From positions 1,798,001 to 1,862,000 of the forward strand of contig JAPVLO010000056.1 in assembly GCA_027257055.1 (NCBI GenBank): a stretch of 64,000 nt of DNA, in the 5' to 3' direction. This document shows, piece by piece, positions 43,916-53,455 of the stretch. The notes under the pieces are model-generated. The model saw only the letters and a program-made list of their open reading frames with translations. It ran no database searches and had not been told where the DNA came from. The number at the start of each line of letters is the position of its first letter. Position 1 is the first letter of the stretch. The translations under genes and the position numbers were made by a program. The stretch comes from Cephalopachus bancanus (lineage: Eukaryota > Chordata > Mammalia > Primates > Tarsiidae).

Positions 43916-44409
43916 ATGATTAGGCTGGAAACGTTAACAAAGACATTTTTTAAAAAAATAAAAAAGCTGAGACTGTGTGCCTGTAACTCTCTCTCCACCC
44001 CCAACCCAGTGCGATGTGTCCCGAGCAAAAGAACTCTGACGTCTTTGTGCAACCCACGCAAAGCGGAGGGAAGGATACAGGGGCTGCCCTTGTCCCTCAG
44101 CTGCCAGGGACTGGATCCTCACATGGAACCCCTCCCAGCTTGTCCCCACCAGGGCAGGACTTGGATAAAAAGTCTCAGGAGAACAAAGGCCACATTTTCC
44201 TCTGTGAAACGCAGAGGCCGCTGCTGAGGAAACAATGGCCTTGCTGGGGATCAAAGGAGCTGGGTCCAGACTGGGGACAAAAGCTGAGTCCCAGCTTGAT
44301 AAGAATGACAACCTGCTCTTCCCCTCCAGAGAGCAAGCGAGGCCCACCCCACCTTCCCAGCCTCACTCCCCCGCAACGCCTCTCTCCTCCCCCACACAGC
44401 AGAGCTCTA
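43916..44409. other. No recognised feature
   Basis: About 490 bases. Overlapping frames up to about 150 codons (43772-44448, both strands) are rich in Pro/Ser and lack domains. One begins in the MIR. Confidence 0.45.
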
Positions 44410-44815
44410 GGAATGCCGCCTAATTGCTCATGTTCTTTCACACGCTAGGTCTTTGTTCAAGGGTTTCCTCTGCCTAACAGGTCTTTTCCCTCCTTGCTCC
44501 TTAAGTACACTTACTCAGCCCTCAACATTTTTGCTCGAAAGTTGCCTTCCCTCTGCTCCTCCATCCTTTGACACCTAAATCGATTGCACCCTACTGTGCA
44601 CTTACACAGACCCAACTCCTGCCTGTAGTTAGAGCACTGATCACACTAAATCATGACTACCACTTTCATGGCCCACCTTGCCCTCCAGAACTATGACCAC
44701 ATGGAGACCAAGACAATTTCTTAACAGTTTTGCAGATGTGTTGCCTACAAATAGACAATAGGGAACAAGGGAAGATGGATGGGTAAATGTCTGTTGAATG
44801 AATAAAGCAATGGAA
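44410..44815 (+). mobile_element. L2 LINE 3' region
   Basis: TCTTTTCCCTCCTTGCTCCT, TTGCTCGAAAGTTGCCTTCC and the end GTAAATGTCTGTTGAATGAA follow L2 order. The 3' UTR has an unmatched stretch around 44640-44760. Confidence 0.55.
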
Positions 44816-44892
44816 AGTATAGAGTGAGCTCTCCTAAGGCCTGGAAATTCACTTGGGTGCCATGTCTTGTATACATCAAAACCTCTCTGCAC

Positions 44893-45715
44893 TAACCATC
44901 AGAGAATTGCAAATTAAAACTATAATAAGATACCACCTAACTCCAGTAAGGATGGCTATCATTAATAAATCAAAAAACGCCAGATGCTGGCACAGATGTG
45001 GAGAAAAGGGAACACTTCACTGTTGGTGGGTGTGCGAGCTGGTTCAACCTCTGTGGAAAGCAGTGTGGCCATTCCTAAAAGAACTAAAATTTGACCTTCC
45101 ATATGTTCCAGCAATTCCTCTCCTGGGAATATACCTAGAGGAACATTAAGCGTTCTACAGAAAAGACATCTGCACATGCATGTTTATTGCTACATTATTC
45201 ACAATAGCAAAACCATAGAACCAACCCTGTTGCCCATCGAAAGTAGACTGGATAAAGAAAATGTGGTAGGGCAACCCCTTCAGGTCCCCTCACAGCAAGA
45301 GCTTTTCTGTCCTCTAAATAAATCCTGCTTTCTCACAAAAAAAGAAAAAGAAAATGTTTTGCATTTATGCAGCTATAAAGAAGAATATAATCATGAACTT
45401 CACATCAAATTGGATGGAGCTGATACTTAGTGATCTATCATAGAAACATATAACTGAATATCACATGTTCTCACTCATAAGTGATATCTGAGCATTAATC
45501 ACACTAGAACAATGGGAGGGATTGGCAGTCGCTGAACACTGCCGGGGGAGGGGGTACATGAAACAACACAAAGGATACCAAATCCTATACCAGGGAGGAG
45601 AATGAGGGCCAGTTGGAGCCCCAAACTTTACCTGCATGCAGCCTACTTGTGTAGTTAACATTGACTTATACCCCACGTCTCTATAATGAAATAAAATGAA
45701 GGAAAGAAAAATCTC
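44893..45715 (+). mobile_element. L1 LINE 3' end, 5'-truncated
   Basis: Sense L1: ORF2 end (AGAGAATTGCAAATTAAAAC, GGCACAGATGTGGAGAAAAG, CCAGCAATTCCTCTCCTGGG, CATGTTCTCACTCATAAGTG), then a short 3' UTR with GCCGGGGGAGGGGGTAC and an AATAAAATGAA tail. Interrupted at 45266-45346 by a short LTR-end retroposon. ORF2 is disrupted. Confidence 0.9.
45266..45346 (+). mobile_element. Short polyadenylated LTR-end retroposon, copy B
   Basis: An 81-bp insert in the L1: GGGCAACCCCTTCAGGTCCC, GAGCTTTTCTGTCCTCT, AATAAA at 45317-45322, CCTGCTTTCTCAC and an A-rich tail. Flanked by an 11-bp duplication AAAGAAAATGT at 45255 and 45347. The body aligns with the minus-strand copies at 17892 and 48763. The insertion must postdate the L1. 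Confidence 0.85.
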
Positions 45716-45758
45716 TATTGCCTCTCCGTCTCCTTTCTTTAATTTTATTCGACTAATA

Positions 45759-45759
<1 letters not shown>

Positions 45760-45791
<32 letters not shown>

Positions 45792-45927
45792 GAGTTGGAG
45801 TCTCACTCTGTCACCCAGCCTGGAGAGCAGTGGCCACTTCCAGCCACTGCAGCCTCGACCTGCTGGTCTGGCGATTCTTCCACCTCAGCCTTCCAAGTAG
45901 CTGGAATTACAGGCACGCGCTACCACG
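45760..45927 (-). mobile_element. Alu right arm only, 5'-truncated
   Basis: AT-rich and T-run tail, GAGTTGGAGTCTCACTCTGT, to GCACGCGCTACCACG. Target duplication TCGACTAATAT at 45749 and 45928, so it inserted in truncated form just after the L1. Confidence 0.93.
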
Positions 45928-45939
45928 TCGACTAATATT

Positions 45940-46350
45940 TTTAAAGTATCTATTGTATTCAAGGCACTGCTAGGTGTTGAGAATAGAGTAATGAGCAAAA
46001 CAAAGTTCTGCATTCATGAAGTTACAGTCTAATGGTCAGAGACAGAGACATTACCCAACTGCATAGTTAAAATTATAAGTACTATGAAGAGAAAGCACAG
46101 AGCAGGACAATAAAAGAGGAGATTAATTTAATGCATCAAAATGGGAGTTGGTATTGAGAGCCCACCATATATCAGGGCAGAGTTCTCGGCTCTGGATTGG
46201 ATCCATGCTTTATGAAGCTAATCTGGCCTATAACAGGGAAAACTGGTCCAGACTGAGAAGGCTTTCCAGAGACAGTGATAACTGAGCCAAGACCTAGAGG
46301 ATGAGTCACCATGAAGAAGGCAAAAGGCCAGGGTGGGAAGACTAAAAGTG
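45940..46350 (-). mobile_element. L2 LINE antisense fragment
   Basis: AAGGCACTGCTAGGTGTTGA, GTTACAGTCTAATGGTCAGA, AGAAGGCTTTCCAGAGACAG and GAGCCAAGACCTAGAGGATG follow reverse L2 order. Confidence 0.6.
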
Positions 46351-46799
46351 TGTTACAATTGGTAATGGCATGGGGTTGCCTACAGGAAAACAGAGAAGCT
46401 CATTAAAATGCCCACAGAGACTTGATAGCAGAAGTTGGCAGAACCATCAAAATATGTGTAAGGTAAGACTCAAAGGCCCAGAGACACTTTGTGCTTTTCC
46501 CAAGGTCATCCTATGCCTCTGGCAGATGGAGAGAGCCCTGGCTCCAAGTTGTTGCCCACAATGCCCTGCAACTCTTAAATTACTTGGGATGACCCTTCTC
46601 TAGCCTAAAGACAGACCCCTGGGATTAAGGGGCAATGCATCTTCAGGAAATGCCCCTCTAGAAAATCAGACTTGACCCGGAATTTCCTGTTAAGGGACTG
46701 CTACTTACCATAGCAGTTATAAGAAGTGATGCCTTCTGATGTTGTGTTTACTCTACAGCCATTTACAGCTTGCAATACACGTTCACATAAACAGTATCA

Positions 46800-46930
46800 T
46801 TTCTTCAAAGAGTAAATGGTCCCAGGATTTGGAGTCAATGGGACTGGTTTCTAATCAAGTCTTCTCATTAACTGTGACCTTGGGCAAGTTATTTTACCGC
46901 TTGGAGCCTGAGTTTTTTCATGTGTTACTG
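46800..46930 (+). mobile_element. MIR, 5' piece, split by an LTR
   Basis: GGATTTGGAGTCAATGGGAC, AACTGTGACCTTGGGCAAGT and GAGCCTGAGTTTTTTCATGT. The missing 3' part resumes at 47304. Confidence 0.7.
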
Positions 46931-47303
46931 GGGGTGTATTAGTTTCTACTTCCCAAGACTGTGAGGCTTAGATAACAGAAATGTGGTATCTCACAGTTCT
47001 GGAGGCTAGAAGTCTGAGATCAAGGTGTCAGCAGGGTTGTTTTTTTTCTGAAGCCTCTCTCCTTGGCTCACAGATGGTCATTTTCTCCCTGTGTCTTCAC
47101 ATGGTCCTCCCTCTGTGTCCTAATTTCCTCTTCTTCCAAGGACACCAGACATATCGGGTTACAGCCCACCCTAATGACCTCTTTTTAATTTAATTACCTT
47201 TGTCAAGACCCAATCTCCAAATAAAGTCACACTCTGAGGTGCTAAGAGTGAGAACTTCAACAGATTTATTTGGGGGAAATCCAATTCATCCCATAACAGA
47301 CGG
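46931..47303 (-). mobile_element. LTR-like repeat, MaLR-type (uncertain)
   Basis: ACAGAAATGTGGTATCTCAC, AGTTCTGGAGGCTAGAAGTC, CTGTGTCTTCACATGGTCCT and TTACAGCCCACCCTAATGAC. Diverged relative of 36752-37090 on the other strand. It splits a MIR. Confidence 0.6.
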
Positions 47304-47385
47304 AATGATGTTTCTAGACTTCTCCACAGTGCCTGGCATACAGCAGACACTGGCTAGGTGGTAGGCATTATTTGGCATTGGTATC
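47304..47385 (+). mobile_element. MIR, 3' piece
   Basis: CAGTGCCTGGCATACAGCAG and ACACTGGCTAGG match the MIR 3' end, continuing the 46800 piece. Confidence 0.6.
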
Positions 47386-47449
47386 TTGAGGAGGAACTGT
47401 GGAATAGATGCCCGTTGTTTCTCCCTCTTGTGCTGTCAAGGATAATCAG

Positions 47450-47540
47450 AGGCCAGCCAGGCACCCTAGCTTCTAATCCTGCCTTGCTGCCTAGATGACC
47501 TTGGCAAGACCTTGGTGCCTCCTCTTACAACAAAGGGGAT
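47450..47540 (+). mobile_element. MIR fragment
   Basis: GCTTCTAATCCTGCCTTGCT, GATGACCTTGGCAAGACCTT and TTACAACAAAGGGGATG. Confidence 0.6.
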
Positions 47541-47960
47541 GCATCACGTACTATCTTTTCTTCTCACACAGTTCCACTGCAAGGCCCCGGCACTTGCCTA
47601 CTCTTAGACAGGAAGGAAAGGAGGCGAAGGTTCTGCCATTTTCAGTACTCACAGAGCACTCAACTTCCTGCGGCTGCTTCCAAACATGTGAGTGGAAGCA
47701 ACTTTAGAAAACATTCTCTTATCTTGCCTTTCCCTACTGTTCTCTCCAGAAAGTGGGAGACAGCAGTTTTCCTCGAGGCAATCGGTTATAATACTATCAG
47801 ACACAGAAGACATAACTTAGGGAGCCATCCTGATAAGACCATTACCCCCAGATTACCCACTGGTATTAGAGGCCAGATTCATGCATCTGTCAGTCTGCCC
47901 TGGCGTGCCCAGGATAGCTAACCTTCCAGGAATAGGAGACAAGGCCAAAATATCGCTTTG
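47541..47960. other. No recognised feature
   Basis: About 420 bases. Two plus-strand frames of 70-77 codons, no domain. Confidence 0.5.
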
Positions 47961-47973
47961 GAGGTAACTTTCT

Positions 47974-48127
47974 TTTATTTGTTTGTTTTTGAGATGGGGG
48001 TCTCACTTCTGTCACCCAGACTGGAGTGCAGTGGCATGATCACAGCTCACCTTGGATTCCTGGGCTCATTTGATCCTCCCTCCTCAGCCTCCCAAGTAGC
48101 TGGGACTACAGGCATGTGTCCCACTAA
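47974..48127 (-). mobile_element. Alu, 5'-truncated (right arm)
   Basis: TTTATTTGTTTGTTTTTGAG to GCATGTGTCCCACTAA. Target duplication GAGGTAACTTTCT at 47961 and 48128. Confidence 0.93.
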
Positions 48128-48140
48128 GAGGTAACTTTCT

Positions 48141-48494
48141 CATTGTGCTGCATGATGCATGAGATGTTACAGAGGTTGCCGGTTGTTTTGCTGTTTCTTT
48201 TGTTTTTTAAAGACTATATCAGCACATCCTATTTGCAGCATGGGCCCAGGCGTTCCTAAAGACTGGCTTTAGTCTATTGTATGTGCTTCCTCTTTGAACG
48301 CAGTCAAATCAAGATCGTGCAGCCAAAAGAGATGAGTGAGCAGAGGAGAGACGCTGAAACGGCACTTTGACACTGCAAAAAAAGAAAACAGAAACAAATG
48401 AGTTTTCAAAAGGCACTAATTGATCTTTAGGCCCATTGAGGCCTTATTGAGGGGAGTTCTTTGTGCTCCACTCTGAGCCTCATATTTTGTGTGG
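48141..48494. other. No recognised feature
   Basis: About 350 bases, with no recognised repeat except an A-rich run at 48377. Confidence 0.45.
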
Positions 48495-49025
48495 ATTTTC
48501 AAAACGACCCATGCTCATTACAGAAAATTTAGAAAGTAGAACAACGCAAAGAAGCATCATGCATGTTTGCACATATTCATAGATACACATGCACTCGTCT
48601 GTCATCTGAAGATAATTGCTGAAATAATTGCTACTAGTGTTGGGATATGTTTTACTCCAGTCTCACTTCCTGTGAAGTTGAGATCATGCTAGAGATAAAG
48701 TTATATATCTTTATTGTTTTGATTAGCATTCTGTCACAGGCATTTTTTTCAAGAAAAGCTTTTTTTTAAAAAAGTAAAGTTTATTAAGATGACAGAAAAG
48801 CTCCCGCAGTGGGAGGGGACCTGAAAGAGTTTGCTCCAAGAAAAGCTTTAATGCTTGCACAGTATTCTTTCAAACTGATGTAACTCTGTAATTTAACCAT
48901 TCTCTTGTTGTGGACGTTTTAGGTTGGTTCCTTTTCTCTCTTATTGGGGATAAATTTTCTTTGATTTGTTGGGCTGTTATAAATAATGCCACCTTGGACA
49001 CCCATCTACTTTATCTACCTTTTTC
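48495..49025 (-). mobile_element. Old L1-like LINE fragment
   Basis: CATGCTCATTACAGAAAATT, GTAATTTAACCATTCTCTTG, TAGGTTGGTTCCTTTTCTCT and GCTGTTATAAATAATGCCAC follow an old L1 in reverse. Interrupted at 48763-48836. Confidence 0.5.
48763..48836 (-). mobile_element. Short polyadenylated LTR-end retroposon, copy C
   Basis: On the minus strand: GGAGCAAACTCTTTCAGGTC, CCACTGCGGGAGCTTTTCTG, TCATCTT, AATAAA (reverse of 48780-48785), CTTTACTTTTTT and an A-tail. Perfect 13-bp target duplication CAAGAAAAGCTTT at 48750 and 48837. Its 5' end differs from copies A and B, as expected if the copies come from variable 5' truncation or related source LTRs. Confidence 0.85.
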
Positions 49026-49051
49026 TGAATTAAAAAAAATCACATCTTTAA

Positions 49052-49350
49052 TTTTTTTTTTTTTTTAGAGAGAAAGAGGGTCTCACTCTTTCACTCAGGC
49101 TTTCATGCAATGGTGTGATCATAGCTTACTGCAGCCTCAGACTTCTGGACTCAAGCAATCCTCCTTCCTCAGCCTCAAGTAGCTGGGACTATGGGCATGA
49201 GCTACCATGCCTGGCTAATTTTTACTATTTTTTGTAGAAATGTGGTCTCTCTGTGTTGCCCAGGCTGGTCTCAAACTCTTGGGCTTAAGCGATCTTCCTA
49301 CCTCAGCCTCCTGAAGTGCTGCGATTATAGGTGTAAGCCACTACGCCTGG
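49052..49350 (-). mobile_element. Old Alu (AluJ-like)
   Basis: T-run, AGAGGGTCTCACTCTTTCAC, to GTAAGCCACTACGCCTGG. Flanks CATCTTTAATT (49043) and CATCCTTAATT (49351) are a near-perfect target duplication. Confidence 0.93.
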
Positions 49351-49361
49351 CATCCTTAATT

Positions 49362-49530
49362 GCATATCCTGTATTCTTAAAACAACCCTGAGAACTAGGT
49401 GGTATTCACATGCAATTGATGCGGATCGCAGAGGCCAAGTGATGAAACACAGCTAGTAAATCCCGAACTGAAACAGAGCCCACTTTTTTAGATCTCAAGC
49501 CCCAATCTCTTTCTCCACTTCATGCTTCAT
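49362..49530 (-). mobile_element. MIR SINE
   Basis: AACAACCCTGAGAACTAGGT, GCAGAGGCCAAGTGATGAAA and CACAGCTAGTAAATCCCGAA. Confidence 0.75.
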
Positions 49531-49864
49531 ATTAAAAGATGAATGTTGGGAGCATTACGCAAGTCATATGAGCTTTCTAAAACTCAATCTCCATATACTC
49601 CAACAATCAGGTCCCATCACAAAGAGATGGAGGGACCAGAAATTTTGCACCTAGAGGAGAAAAGACTTGGAAAGATGTCTTCCAGCATCTGCCAGGCGGA
49701 CAAATTGGTAAAAATGCAAGCAGGTTTGTCCAGTGCAGCCACAGAGGGGGAAACTCTGGAATTTATGTACAGAAATTATCCATCTATATGGAAATTAGAG
49801 ACGATTTCCATTCACCATAAGGAGAAAGTATGAGGCTATGGATAAATATGGGGGGGGTTGACAT
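49531..49864. other. No named repeat; holds copy 1 of a 44-bp direct repeat
   Basis: The frame 49543-49833 (96 codons) spans it, with no domain. A G-run lies at 49851. Confidence 0.5.
49560..49603 (+). repeat. 44-bp direct repeat, copy 1
   Basis: CAAGTCATATGAGCTTTCTA onward. Matches 49921-49964 at 40 of 44 bases. Offset is 361 bp. Confidence 0.88.
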
Positions 49865-50065
49865 AGGACATACTTGAATTTGAAAACTGCTCCATTACTT
49901 GCTGGTTGAGTGACCTTGTCCAAGTCATATGAGCTCTCTAAAACTCATTCTCCATACATTCCAATCACTTGATGTTGATCTGAGGATTAGAAATGATAGG
50001 CATTTAGTATATGAGTTGGTACTTAGTAGGGGCTCCAAAAGTTGTTACTATCATTTTTAACACTA
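49865..50065 (+). mobile_element. MIR SINE, containing copy 2 of the 44-bp repeat
   Basis: GCTCCATTACTTGCTGGTTG, AGTGACCTTGTCCAAGTCAT, ATGATAGGCATTTAGTATAT and CTTAGTAGGGGCTCC. The repeat copy (49921-49964) falls in the MIR core. Confidence 0.7.
49921..49964 (+). repeat. 44-bp direct repeat, copy 2
   Basis: CAAGTCATATGAGCTCTCTA onward, inside a MIR. Since copy 1 lacks the surrounding MIR, this copy is probably the source. Confidence 0.88.
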
Positions 50066-50214
50066 AATTATAGCTGTACAACCCTGGAATGGACCATTTT
50101 GAATAAGAGTGGGATACCCATCCATTCAATACATGGTTGAGGCAGACAGAAGTTGAACCAAGTGCTCTCTAAGCCACATGAGAGGAAAAAGGTGAGAGAG
50201 AAGAGGTCAAGAGA

Positions 50215-50375
50215 CCTCACTCTCATTGCTGAGTAGCTGAGGCAACAGACAAATGACTTACGCTTTCTGGGCCTTAGAGCCTAGTTTATCAAATGGGGAT
50301 AGTAGCAATGTACTCCTCACGGGCTATGAGAAGGGAGAAAAGAGACTGTGCATATGTAAGTTCTCAATATGGCTG
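50215..50375 (+). mobile_element. MIR fragment
   Basis: CAACAGACAAATGACTTACG, CTTTCTGGGCCTTAGAGCCT and ATCAAATGGGGATAGTAGCA. Confidence 0.65.
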
Positions 50376-50439
50376 CAAAGCTTTCTATCAATATCTATTG
50401 ACTTAATGACAATCATTTCGATTCCATAAGATCACTCTC

Positions 50440-50863
50440 GATGGGCAACACAGTTGGTTCCATGTTTTTGCTATTGTGAATAGAGCTGCAACAAACTGGA
50501 TTTTAAAATGTGGTACATATGCACAATGGAATATTATGCAGCCATAAAGAAGGACAAATATATGGACTTTGTAGCAACTTGGATGGATTTGGAGTCGATT
50601 ATACTCAGTGATTTATCACAGAAGCAAAGAACAGAGTTCCATATGTTCTCACTCATAAGCTGACCTTGAACAATTACAATGCTATAAGAAAGAGATTGGC
50701 AGTAGTGGGAAACTGTCGGGGGAGGAATAGGATTGGCAGTTGAGGGAAACTGCCAGGGGAGGGAGGGAGGGGCATACCTCATCAACAAGGGTACCTGCAC
50801 GATCAATGTTTATATACCTAACTCTGAATTGTATCCCACATCTTTATTTAAAAAAGAAAAGTC
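50440..50863 (+). mobile_element. L1 LINE 3' end with inverted 5' piece
   Basis: 50440-50492 is L1 in reverse (GGTTCCATGTTTTTGCTATT). From about 50498 it is sense L1 (AAATGTGGTACATATGCACA, GCAGCCATAAAGAAGGACAA) to a G-rich 3' UTR and A-tail. This is the twin-priming layout. The target duplication is ATCACTCTC (50431) and ATCGCTCTC (51160), on the far side of an Alu that entered the A-tail. Confidence 0.85.
50693..50762 (+). repeat. Duplicated G-rich module in the L1 3' UTR
   Basis: AGATTGGCAGTAGTGGGAAA and GGATTGGCAGTTGAGGGAAA begin two units (50693 and 50730), each ending in a G-run. The 44893 L1 has a single unit near 45520. Confidence 0.8.
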
Positions 50864-51159
50864 AGCCGGGCTCGGTGGCTCAGCCTGTAATCCCGCGCCT
50901 TTGGGAGGCTGAGGTGAGTGGATTGCCGGAGCCCGCAGGTTGTCCAGGTACCTGCCTGGACAACTTGGCGAGACCTCATCTCTACAATAAATCAAAAATT
51001 AGCCGGGCGTGGTAGCACGCCTGTAGTTCTAGTTACTTGGAGGGCTGAGGCAGAAGGATCGCTGGAGCCCAGTAGGTCAAGGTTGCAGTGGCTGAGAGCG
51101 GCCACTGCACTCCAGTCTAGGCAACAGAGTGAGACTCCAACTCAAAAAAAAAAAAAAAA
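50864..51159 (+). mobile_element. Alu, full length, lineage type
   Basis: CGGGCTCGGTGGCTCAGCCT, CTACAATAAATCAAAAATTA, CTCCAACTC and a 17-A tail. Its TTGTCCAGGTACCTGCCTGG stretch forms a 10-bp stem (50938-50963), a local change from the usual family text. Confidence 0.96.
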
Positions 51160-51168
51160 ATCGCTCTC

Positions 51169-51834
51169 CTGGGGATGCACACAGAAAATAAATTGTGCAT
51201 CTGATAAAACTGCTGCCCTCCAGCCTCCACAGTCCTTCTCAGCAGTCACTGTATCTTATAGTGTTGTTTAAGAAAAGAGCCGGCCAGGCTGGCCAGCACA
51301 CGCCTGGAGTTTGGAGGGGCTTAGGATGCTGCCTGTGGAACCGCCTTTCATCTCCCAGGAATGTCTGCAGTATTTACAGAGCAGACAGGGCCTCATCTCC
51401 AGGACCGGGTCAAGGACTGAGAGGGTATTTCCCCAACCCCCTCACCTCTGGGCAGGCACAGGTTTTGGAGAGTGCACCCTCTGGGCTGGAATGCAGTGAG
51501 CTTGACCTGACACATCTTCCATCAATTTCCTTGGGAAAGAAAGATCCCAGAGGGGCAGCCTGCACTCATCCGATTTCAGCCATTCCCATGTCTTTGGGGT
51601 TTTATCTCTTCATTGATCGTTACAAACTGGTGACCTTCGCTCAAATGCCCTTTACGTGAGGCCAGACATTCCTGGTCCTCACGATGCAGAGCTTCATCCA
51701 TCACTTAAAAATGGACAGGAATTGCATTCAGGGGAAGGGGTGGCTTGTAGCAGCTTCATCCCATAAATTCTGATTAGGTACCTGCTTAGCCAAGATTACC
51801 TCTGAAGACTTGGGATTCAGTCTCCTTTAAAGCA
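51169..51834. other. No recognised feature
   Basis: About 670 bases. A 154-codon frame (51195-51659) has no domain. Confidence 0.45.
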
Positions 51835-51990
51835 GAGTTGGGTAGTTGAAAGCTCTGAGGCCAGGCAGGCCTGATCATAAATACTAGTTCTGGCATTTAT
51901 TACATGATGCAAAGTCACGTGTTTTGTGAATTAAATGAGATAGTGTATGTCGGGGCCTTATCACACTGTCCAGGACACAGTGAACACTGT
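51835..51990 (+). mobile_element. MIR fragment
   Basis: GTTGAAAGCTCTGAGGCCAG, TTCTGGCATTTATTACATGA and GTGAATTAAATGAGATAGTG. The core is partly deleted. Confidence 0.6.
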
Positions 51991-52009
51991 ATTAAAATTA
52001 TCTGTTACT

Positions 52010-52090
52010 TAGCTGTTTATTTGCTGCATGATTTTAGGCAATTTGCTTTGCTTTTCTGAGCCTCAGCATCCTTATCTGGAAAAAGGGGAG
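52010..52090 (+). mobile_element. MIR fragment
   Basis: TTTATTTGCTGCATGATTTT, AGGCAATTTGCTTTGCTTTT and CTGAGCCTCAGCATCC. Confidence 0.6.
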
Positions 52091-52204
52091 CATCTGTATA
52101 AAAGGTGGCTGAGAAAGAAGCAAGAGGTTTCACACTCAGAGCAAGCTAACTTATTTCTTACTTCCTTCACTTTGTAAACTGTGTTTCCTTGGCATGTAGT
52201 TGAA

Positions 52205-52345
52205 AGGCTTAGTGCCTCCGAGCTTTGGGTTTCTTGTATGTAAAATACAAATAATAATACCCATTTTTCAGGGTTGCTGGGAGGATTTGAGATAATATCT
52301 GTAAAGCACCTAACACACGGAGCAACTATAATATTATTTCTAATG
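52205..52345 (+). mobile_element. MIR fragment
   Basis: GGTTTCTTGTATGTAAAATA, CAAATAATAATACCCATTTT and GGGAGGATTTGAGATAATAT. Confidence 0.65.
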
Positions 52346-52764
52346 GATGACGGGAGAGTGATTACCACCTGAAGTTGGAGCAGCTGTGATTTAAATTTGG
52401 TGTCTGAAGCCACTGCCTTCTTCAAACGGTGGAAGAGAGCGATCTCCAGCCAATGCCACAACCAGCGGACGCTGAGGTGGATGGTGTGGATGCAGCTGAT
52501 GAGTCACACAAAATAGATCAAAACCAGGTTCAAATTACACAGGCAGCTGCTAGGTGCTCTCCCATCTGTCCTTGCCAACCGCTCCCTGCCCTGCTTCCTG
52601 CCCAACACTCGCCCATCTGTCCTTGCCAGCCGCTCCCTGCCCTGCTTCAGGGGTTCAGTATTCCTCTAGAACTGAATTCACGGGATAACCAAAATAAAAT
52701 GAACGGCCAGCCTCTTAATCTGCACCCTCAGCTCAGTCCTCACATTTATCCTGGGCATTCATCA
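52346..52764. other. No named repeat except an internal tandem duplication
   Basis: About 420 bases. A 120-codon frame (52429-52791) spans the tandem duplication at 52561 and has no recognisable domain. Confidence 0.45.
52561..52648. repeat. Tandem duplication, 51-bp period
   Basis: CCCATCTGTCCTTGCCAACC starts copy 1 (52561-52597); copy 2 (52612-52648) differs at one base in 37. A 14-base linker separates them. Confidence 0.93.
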
Positions 52765-52870
52765 TCACCCAAAAGCAGTCATGTCACATGACTCCTTGCT
52801 CAAAGTGCACAATGGATCCCTAAAAACTCCCCAAAAAATTCACACTCAAAGCAAACATGAAGTGAATGCC
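52765..52870 (+). mobile_element. L2 fragment, weak
   Basis: GTCATGTCACATGACTCCTT, GCTCAAAGTGCACAATGGAT loosely follow L2 text. Confidence 0.4.
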
Positions 52871-52914
52871 TTCTAGAATTTTCCACAACTTATCCTGAGG
52901 AGAGCTCATAGCAT

Positions 52915-52980
52915 TGTGGGGCTAGGGGGTTCTGGACTAGACGTCAGACACACTGAGCTCAAGCCTAGCTCGTGCCAAGT
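52915..52980 (+). mobile_element. MIR 5' fragment, cut by an Alu
   Basis: GGGGGTTCTGGACTAGACGT, CAGACACACTGAGCTCAAGC, then the Alu begins. Confidence 0.5.
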
Positions 52981-52983
52981 AGC

Positions 52984-53278
52984 GCCTTTTTTGAGTTGAG
53001 TCTCACTCTGTCACCCAGGCTGTAGTGCAGTGGCACACTCACGGCCACCACGGCCTCGACCTGCTGGGCTCAGGTGATCCTTTCACCTCAGTCTTCCAAG
53101 TAACTGGAATCACAGAAGCGTCCCACCATGTCCAGCTAATTTTTAAAAAATTATTTATTGAAGAGATGAGATCTTGCCAAGTTGCCCAGATTGGGCTCGA
53201 ACCTGTGGACTCAGACAATCCTCTCACCTTGACCTCCCAAAGTGCTGGGATTATAGACGTGAGCCACTGCGCCTGGCC
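52984..53278 (-). mobile_element. Alu, full length
   Basis: TTTTTTGAGTTGAGTCTCAC to GAGCCACTGCGCCTGGCC, with a very short T-tail. GCCAAGT occurs on both sides as a likely target duplication. Confidence 0.93.
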
Positions 53279-53334
53279 AAGTGAATATTCTTGAGACACT
53301 AGAAGATAAGACATGGTGTGAGGCACTCCCACAT

Positions 53335-53455
53335 GTTTTTTCAGTTACATCTCACAAACAACCTCTCTGAGAGAGAGACTCTTATTGTCTCCGTTTGACA
53401 GATGTGGGAACAGAGTTGAAGACCAAGCAACCCAGGCAGAGTCTCTGAGCTCTGT
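53335..53455 (-). mobile_element. MIR fragment
   Basis: TCACAAACAACCTCTCTGAG, GTCTCCGTTTGACAGATGTG and GGAACAGAGTTGAAGACCAA. Confidence 0.65.

Noticed and set aside
43772..44448. Overlapping open frames of 137-151 codons on both strands
   Set aside because: Two strands open at once indicates compositional effect; one frame begins in a MIR.
44853..45149. 98-codon frame resembling a reverse transcriptase C-terminal region
   Set aside because: Real homology, but to L1 ORF2; it is a truncated dead L1, not a gene.
51195..51659. 154-codon open frame
   Set aside because: No recognisable domain, no supporting context.
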